This document shows, piece after piece, positions 58,601 to 64,000 of a stretch of 64,000 nt of DNA (its first letter is position 1; the number at the start of each line of letters is the position of its first letter). The position numbers and the translations under genes are program-made. Source of the DNA: Chanos chanos. Its lineage: Eukaryota > Chordata > Actinopteri > Gonorynchiformes > Chanidae. The stretch covers positions 48,707,815-48,771,814 of the forward strand of contig NC_044499.1 in NCBI RefSeq assembly GCF_902362185.1, in the 5' to 3' direction. The notes under the pieces were generated by a model. The model did no database searches, was not told where the DNA came from, and saw nothing but the letters and a program-made list of their open reading frames with translations.

Positions 58601-58663
58601 GAGTCTTGCTCCAGTGCCAGAGATGTCCTGAAGACCACTTTGGATGAAAGAATAGCTGCCTAG
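53522..58663 (+). CDS. rangap1: Ran GTPase-activating protein 1
   Basis: Activates GTP hydrolysis by Ran at the cytoplasmic face of the nuclear pore, where SUMO-modified RanGAP1 binds RanBP2 and Ubc9. Coding exons: 53522-53633, 53794-53921, 54043-54102, 54382-54561, 54767-54901, 54996-55154, 55418-55531, 55800-55899, 56130-56214, 56723-56876, 57113-57214, 57383-57485, 57602-57690, 57841-57965 and 58585-58663. They total 1725 nt, giving 574 residues (human 587). The start [20 protein letters not shown] matches the family. The N-terminal LRR domain includes [33 protein letters not shown] and [15 protein letters not shown]. The acidic linker (exon 10, residues 358 to about 385) is nearly all Asp/Glu. 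The C-terminal domain keeps the SUMO acceptor LKGE with Lys507, split across exons 13 and 14. No defect was seen. Confidence 0.97.
55584..55620. repeat. (CA)n microsatellite in rangap1 intron 7
   Basis: A pure CA run of about 36 bp lies 50 bp past the exon 7 donor. Confidence 0.9.
56735..56815 (+). repeat. rangap1: Coding (GAT)n trinucleotide tract in rangap1 exon 10
   Basis: GAT/GAC codons followed by GAA/GAG codons encode the Asp/Glu-rich linker between the LRR and SUMO-acceptor domains. Repeat slippage explains why the linker length varies between species. Confidence 0.85.
58149..58484. mobile_element. MITE (non-autonomous DNA transposon) in the last rangap1 intron
   Basis: The left end GGCTGTGTCTGAAATGGCAT and the reverse complement of the right end, CGGCTAGGTCTGAAATGGCA, form terminal inverted repeats of about 25 bp. 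Internal sequence is AT-rich with TAGTA/GTATAC motifs and no coding frame. Similar GGCTGTGTCYGAAAT-ended MITEs are common in fish genomes. The superfamily was not determined. Confidence 0.7.
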
Positions 58664-59470
58664 TGCCCCTGCCCCCTCTCTTTCCACTATCTGTGACAAA
58701 AACTAAATACGGGTCAAATACAAACACACTGGGCTCACATGGAGCGTAACGCACAAGAAACAAGAAGAAAGACTTCATAAGATTTGTCAGGGGACCATGG
58801 TTTAAAAAAAAAAAGAAAGAAAGAAAGGACCATGGTCCGCTTTTTATTTTTTTTGTGAAGACCTGTGTGTGGAGATCCAGTGCTGGGCAGAAGTAGACAG
58901 TACACTGAAAACTAGTGCCTCATAATTACTAACCTAAACAAAAACATCCTCTCTGCTGACAGTGGAGCCAGAGAAGGGCTTCCTTAAAAAGAATCATAAT
59001 GTAGATCCCAATAGTTCATTTTATGACAGTTTTCTTTTCTTTCTTTTTTTAATTGAAAAAAAAAAAACTTTTTTACCTCTATTTTTATACATAAAAAGGG
59101 AAAAGATCATAAAAACATTGGGATGAAAATGGAAGTTTGAACTAAGGAAACAAAAAACTCAGCACAGACTTAACAGGATGAAGACCACCAATACAACACG
59201 TATCTCTTTTAGGAGTGATTATCATTCTAACAAAAAAAAGAAGAATTAATAATAACAAAATGAATGAATGGTCAAATCGTTGTTTTGTTTTTTTTTACAC
59301 GGATAAATATTTCCATGTAAAAAAAAAAAAAAACAAGCATAAGAAAAAGAATGACACAAAGGTAGTTCTGCTGTCCATCTTCGTGTAAAAGTAAAGCCTT
59401 GCAATGGGTGTGTTGTTTACATTTCATCACTATACATTCCATTATGCAGACAATAAAATGCCTTACTTTG
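58664..59470 (+). other. rangap1: rangap1 3' UTR
   Basis: Non-coding sequence from the rangap1 stop to just past a canonical AATAAA at 59452-59457, with several A- and T-runs. No other AATAAA of comparable context precedes it. Confidence 0.65.
59452..59457 (+). terminator. rangap1: rangap1 polyadenylation signal AATAAA
   Basis: AATAAA followed within 25 bp by TTGATGAACGTTGTTTG, a plausible GT-rich downstream element. The transcript should end near 59475. Confidence 0.65.
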
Positions 59471-59475
59471 ATGAA

Positions 59476-61239
59476 CGTTGTTTGACTACTGATTTTATTA
59501 TTACAAACTTCTTTGTTCATAAACAGTTGATTTGAGGAGCAGGCGGATGATAACATAAAACTACCCGTTTTTGTGGATTATGTGCTGTATGACTTGTTTT
59601 TCAGTTAAGAGGAGACGTTCTGCGTTGTGGAGGCATATTTGATAAATCTGACAAGAGAGGGTCAGCTTGAATAGGGGGGGATAAGTGAAGTTTGTTTTGG
59701 CTGAGGGACAGAAGAGGGACTAGAGCAAAAGACACCAAAGACCGTGAGAGAACAAACGACATTGCGGACTGTGCGTCGTAGGAATTTGCACGCACCGACG
59801 CGACCCGTGAGTAGCTACACGGCATGCACAAAAATAACCAGATTCATCTAACTGTATGGGGAAAACCTGTTGGGGTGTATTGGATATTATGTTCAGTGGC
59901 TTATAACAATTCCATTGCTTCAACTGGACTGATTTTTTTTTTTTAACTTAACGTTAGTGCATGAATTGTGCATTTACGCAACGCCATCAATGAGGTTGCC
60001 CCTTTTTCTTTTCGTTTGTAAACCGAATTATTGTTTATTCTGTAATGAGCTCTGAATCAGAGAAGTCATATCTGAGTCTCGGGGCTGTGGTGAACGAGGT
60101 AACAGAGGGGAGCAGCAGTAGGGGAAATGTATTCCTCTTGCAAGGTTTATTTATAAGAGACACTAGACTGCCGCTAGTCCGGTGCCCAGTGCGAAAACAC
60201 TGCGCGCCTTTGTGTAAAGGCATCGGCCAACTAAACTGCGGTCTGAAGTCGACTCCCCGAGGGAACCTAGACTCACATACCAAAGCCTTGAAAATTCCAC
60301 TTTCTTTTTCTTATTTTTCGGTCTGGGTTTTGGAGCTCTTGTTGGGATATTTTAAACATATTTCACTGCTTTATAACTAAGCTGTTTTGTAACTAAACTG
60401 TATTTACATGTTAGAAAAAAATAATTTTTTAAAGGGGAGTTTATGTGACTTCAGAGAGTATTTACAACCCCTCTACGGTGGTTTGCGCACCTTGGTGACA
60501 TTAACTTCCTGAAGACTGAAGCTAGTTAGCTGCGGAAAACAAACGAGATTGATTGGAGAGCAAGATTTTCAAGTAAGATTTTTTTTTTTTTTTTTTGGAA
60601 AGCAAGATTTTCTTTGCTACTTGTGCAATATTAATTTTGTGTGTTTAATATTTATTTTCTAACGAAAATAAAAAAGAGAGTAACTTTTCTTTACTAAGTT
60701 TGTGTAGGCCTAGTGTAAAACTAGATGAGCTCATGGAAACCGAAGGCAGCTTTCACTGTAACAGTTAAGAAACAGCATTATTGTCTTTGATGTAGGCCTA
60801 CGTTAATTCTACCAAATAAGATCTAAACGTCAGTATATTTGATTAAAGTCACTGTACTCATTGCTAGAAAAAATTACATTAAAAGTATTTAACTGTGTTT
60901 AACTGGACGAATAAGTCCCTTGCGTCCAGTTTCTGTGAGCCCAATGCGTGTCACTGAGCTGTTAACAAGTCAATGGAATCTAGATTGTTTTGAGTGGGGT
61001 AATCATTCCATCACATTTGAGAACCTGTCGCAAATTATCCGCGTATTTAGCATGTAAAGCACATCAAACGCAGTGATGTTAAAACTGCACATGTCTTTTG
61101 TTGCAAACAGAGGGATGAATTTATCCGCAATCTTTATTTGCTTCACAATGATGTGTTGACACATTACATTTACCCAGTGTCTGTGTTGACTTGCGTTAAT
61201 CTATCTCCCCTGTTGCACGTACAGTAGATACGAAACATC
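59476..61239. other. Intergenic: chadl upstream region
   Basis: No gene recognised. Open frames at 60045-60380 (+) and 60035-60283 (-) overlap each other, lack recognisable motifs and are probably chance. The chadl 5' UTR/promoter must lie towards the right end. Confidence 0.45.
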
Positions 61240-63896
61240 ATGTACGTCTCCCCCTTGTGGCATATCATAATATTTCTTGGTCTTGGCATCCGCGACGCTC
61301 AGGCAGGGAAGTGCCCGAAGGTTTGCATATGCGACAATGTCAAACTGACGGTTACTTGTGCGAAAAAGAACCTTACCGAGGTTCCACCCACCATCGACGA
61401 GGTAAGGGCTGCTTACTAAGTTGAATAATATTTAATTTTTTTCCGACATGTATCCGGATGCTATTGTCTTCTTCTCCATGTAGAACCCCCCCCCCCCCCC
61501 CCTCCCCCAAACAAACAGTGATTGTCTTGTCCCATCTCTTGGAAAGTCCTGTTCTCCAGCATTTCTCTATTTCCATCAGATCACAGTGAAGTTGGACCTG
61601 AGAGGGAATGACATCCAGGAACTTCCCACAGGAGCGTTTGCTCACACACCTTATCTCACTCACCTATCCCTACAACGCTGCAACATCCGCAAAGTGCGGG
61701 AAGGAGCTTTCCGAAGCCTGGGTCGCCTGGTCTTCCTGAACTTGGCAGATAACAACATTGAGATCCTCTACCAAGTGAGACAACACTCCCCAAACAAATA
61801 TTAAGCAGTGTCTGTGTGCCAGATCAATCTCTTCGACAAATGCTGTTTGATTTCATCTTGGCGTCTGTCTGTAAAACTCCCCTTGAATATCTTGAGCATT
61901 GCATACTGGGGTGTTACCATCTTGGCATATGAGATCATTTGAGGACAGAGCATCTCCATGATAGGGTGCTTTTGGACACCTAAAGCACCCTCATATTCCT
62001 TGGCCATGATAGTGCCATGTAGAGTAATCATCTCACTCAGTGAATCCCATACAGTACCTGCCCGTGCCACCACAGATCCACCACAAGCATCCTTTAACTT
62101 TTTCCAAACATAAACAGATGTAGTAAAATGACTAAAGGGCAACTCAGGACGACATATATTTTACCGATTAGGGATCTGCATGTATTTTTGTGCTTTGACA
62201 AAAGTACTAAGTTGGTTTTGAATGACAGAGCTGTTATACATATCACATGTGAGAGGATCACGGCATGAAGTAATTCCTGAGTCAGATGGGTGTGCATTCA
62301 ATTTTGCGGTCATTTTTGAGATCACGGTATTGTGTCTTGTCTTGTTAAATGTTGGAATATCTCTGTCATTGAGTTTAAACTTGTCAACGCTTTTTCCTCT
62401 TCTCTGTCGCAACGTTGCTTTTGTAACTTTCTTTGGAATATTACTGTCATAATTTTCAACGCTGCTTTTCTTGTCTCGTTAAATCAGTTTCTTGTGTTTG
62501 TCACTGATCTGTCTGCTGTTTGAGTACAGAACTTTTGGCATCTTTCAAACTCAGTCAGATGTCTTCTCATTGTGCTTTGGAAATTAATTTTTAAGAATTG
62601 TCAGATCTCTTTTATAGCAAACACTTATTAGTAAATAGTCTTTCAATGAATATGATGACCGATATTATATGTACAGCTGACATTGTGATTTGGTTACCTC
62701 AAAATTCAAGTTTTTTTTTTTGTTTTTTTGTTTTTTAATGTTGTGTTTCCATTTTTGTGTCTGCATCCTATTGGCTCCAAACATTCAATTCACCCTTTCA
62801 TCTCTGTGTCTCCAGGAGTCTTTCGATGGCCTGTCCTCTCTAAAGCAGCTCCTCGTCGACCGTAACAGGGTGGAGGAGATCCAGCCGGGAGCTTTCTCTC
62901 AGCTGGGCTTCCTCAACCTCCTCTCGCTCACTCACAACCAGCTGGTGTACATTCCCAACATGGCCTTCCAGGGCCTCCAGAACATCAAATGGCTGCGTCT
63001 CAGTCACAACTCCCTCAACAATCTAGCCACAGAGGCTTTCGCCGGTCTCTTCACCCTCACTCGCCTCAGCCTGGACAATAACGAGCTTCAGTTTTTCCCT
63101 ACTGAGACCATGACCAGGTGGACTCTCGGTCACTCACCTTAGTTTCTCAACATCTCACCCTTAGTCTCCCCTTTTTTATATACCGAATATTCATGCACAA
63201 GTAACTCTTCCATCAGATGGCATATTACCTCTTAATAATAACGCTTACTTGGAAATATTCAGTGGTTATGCTTTCGTAGCTGTGTACCAGTTACCTGTTC
63301 CATATATTTGAGTTTTGACTCACATGTTATATCAGTGTTATGTCCTCCTTATTCTCTCCCTCCCTCTCTGTCTCTTTCCCTCTCTGTTTTCCAGACTTCC
63401 AGAAGTGACTCGCCTAGACCTCAGTCATAATCCTATGACGTATTTGGGTGAAGAGACAGTGTCTATGGCTAAGCTCACTCATCTCTTCCTGGACCACATG
63501 TCTCTGCAGGATTTCTCCAACACGGCCGTGCTACTCTCTCCTCGCCTCACCCACCTGGACCTAAGCCACAACCAACTGCGTGTGCTGCAGCCCCTGGTCG
63601 CCGGTTCGCCCAAGCTGACCCGCCTTAACCTGGCCGGCAACCCCATCTACTGCAGCTGCTACATGCGGCCCTTGCGCGAGTGGGCGATAAAAGAGCGTGT
63701 GCGTCTCGGGGGGACGTGTGGGGGTCCAGCGCACCTGTCCGGGGAGAACCTGGAGGCGGTGCAGCCTGCCGAGCTGCGCTGTCAGAGTCAGGAGGCCATG
63801 CTGAAGGCCGAGCTGGAGGAGCAAAGCAGAGCACCTCCTCCTCCTACGGAACCTCCCACCGACAAGGTCAAGTGCCCAGCCAACTGCAACTGTGAG
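61240..63896 (+). CDS. chadl: Chondroadherin-like protein, N-terminal half, partial gene
   Basis: Secreted small leucine-rich-repeat matrix protein of cartilage that in mammals binds collagen and restrains fibril formation. Coding exons in the window: 61240-61401, 61580-61774, 62816-63117 and 63395-63896, giving 387 in-phase residues; the gene continues past the right edge. Residues 1 to about 22 form a signal peptide (MYVSPLWHIIIFLGLGIRDA, then QA). An LRR N-cap follows with CPKVCICD, then about ten LRRs (LTHLSLQRCNIRKVREGAF, IKWLRLSHNSLNNLATEAF, LTHLDLSHNQL). The first LRR C-cap is NPIYCSCYMRPLREWAIKER...GTC...LRC. After a linker with PPPPTEPPTD, exon 4 ends at KCPANCNCE, the start of the second LRR N-cap, as expected for the two-block CHADL layout. 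It lies next to rangap1 in the same orientation as in human. Confidence 0.94.
61486..61508. repeat. C-run in chadl intron 1
   Basis: A run of C with one T interruption lies between chadl exons 1 and 2. Its length is likely to vary between assemblies. Confidence 0.85.
61775..62815. other. chadl intron 2
   Basis: The largest chadl intron in view. It holds minus-strand open frames of 113 codons (62142-61801) and 83 codons (62412-62161) that I do not recognise. A T-rich tract near 62709-62736 lies before the exon 3 acceptor. No mobile element could be named. Confidence 0.5.
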
Positions 63897-63923
63897 GTGA
63901 GAGAGAGAGAGAGAGAGAGAGAA
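63897..63923. repeat. (GA)n microsatellite starting at the chadl exon 4 donor
   Basis: The donor GTGAGA runs straight into an uninterrupted GA dinucleotide repeat, so the splice site is effectively the first unit of the microsatellite. Confidence 0.85.
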
Positions 63924-64000
63924 GAATGATTAATGTCTCACAGGGTGTGTTACACATGTTGCATTGAAGGATACATCCATTTTTCACGTGACCTCTCTAT

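Noticed and set aside
60035-60380. Overlapping open frames on both strands upstream of chadl
   Set aside because: Mutually overlapping, no family resemblance, and no promoter or polyadenylation context.

Overview
The window is nuclear DNA from a ray-finned (teleost) fish. It shows intron-containing vertebrate genes with fish-like protein sequences, abundant di- and tetranucleotide microsatellites, a V-SINE type 3' end, a tRNA-derived SINE and several MITE-like DNA transposons. I cannot name the species. Protein identities come from comparison with remembered vertebrate proteins. Exon borders were read by hand from GT/AG sites and checked for reading-phase continuity.

Layout, left to right: gucy2c (minus, first six coding exons; the rest lies beyond position 1); csdc2 (minus, 3 coding exons); about 6 kb of mostly repeat-derived DNA; aco2 (minus, 17 coding exons, complete); phf5a (plus, 4 exons, head-to-head with aco2); tef (minus, two alternative first exons, long 3' UTR); zc3h7b (minus, 20 clear coding exons, C-terminus apparently shortened); rangap1 (plus, 15 coding exons, complete); chadl (plus, first four coding exons; continues past the right edge). 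The order and relative orientations of csdc2-aco2-phf5a-tef-zc3h7b-rangap1-chadl match human 22q13.2, read in reverse. The human neighbours TOB2 (between PHF5A and TEF) and POLR3H (between ACO2 and CSDC2) are not found here. gucy2c stands where PMM1 would be.

The genes do not form one pathway. They cover enterotoxin/guanylin receptor signalling, RNA binding (csdc2, zc3h7b), the TCA cycle (aco2), splicing (phf5a, a SF3b subunit), clock-linked transcription (tef), Ran GTPase hydrolysis and SUMO biology (rangap1) and extracellular matrix (chadl).

The most unusual structure is zc3h7b intron 18. Its 5' splice site is the last unit of a minisatellite of about 30 bp that carries decoy copies of the exon/intron junction, and its 3' splice site follows a (CT)n(GT)n microsatellite. 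Other points are the missing zc3h7b C-terminal zinc fingers, an E-box/D-box set around two tef promoters, a MER2/Tigger-like element, and a nested transposon/SINE cluster at 12.3-14.2 kb. I saw no CRISPR array and no complete virus-like element.
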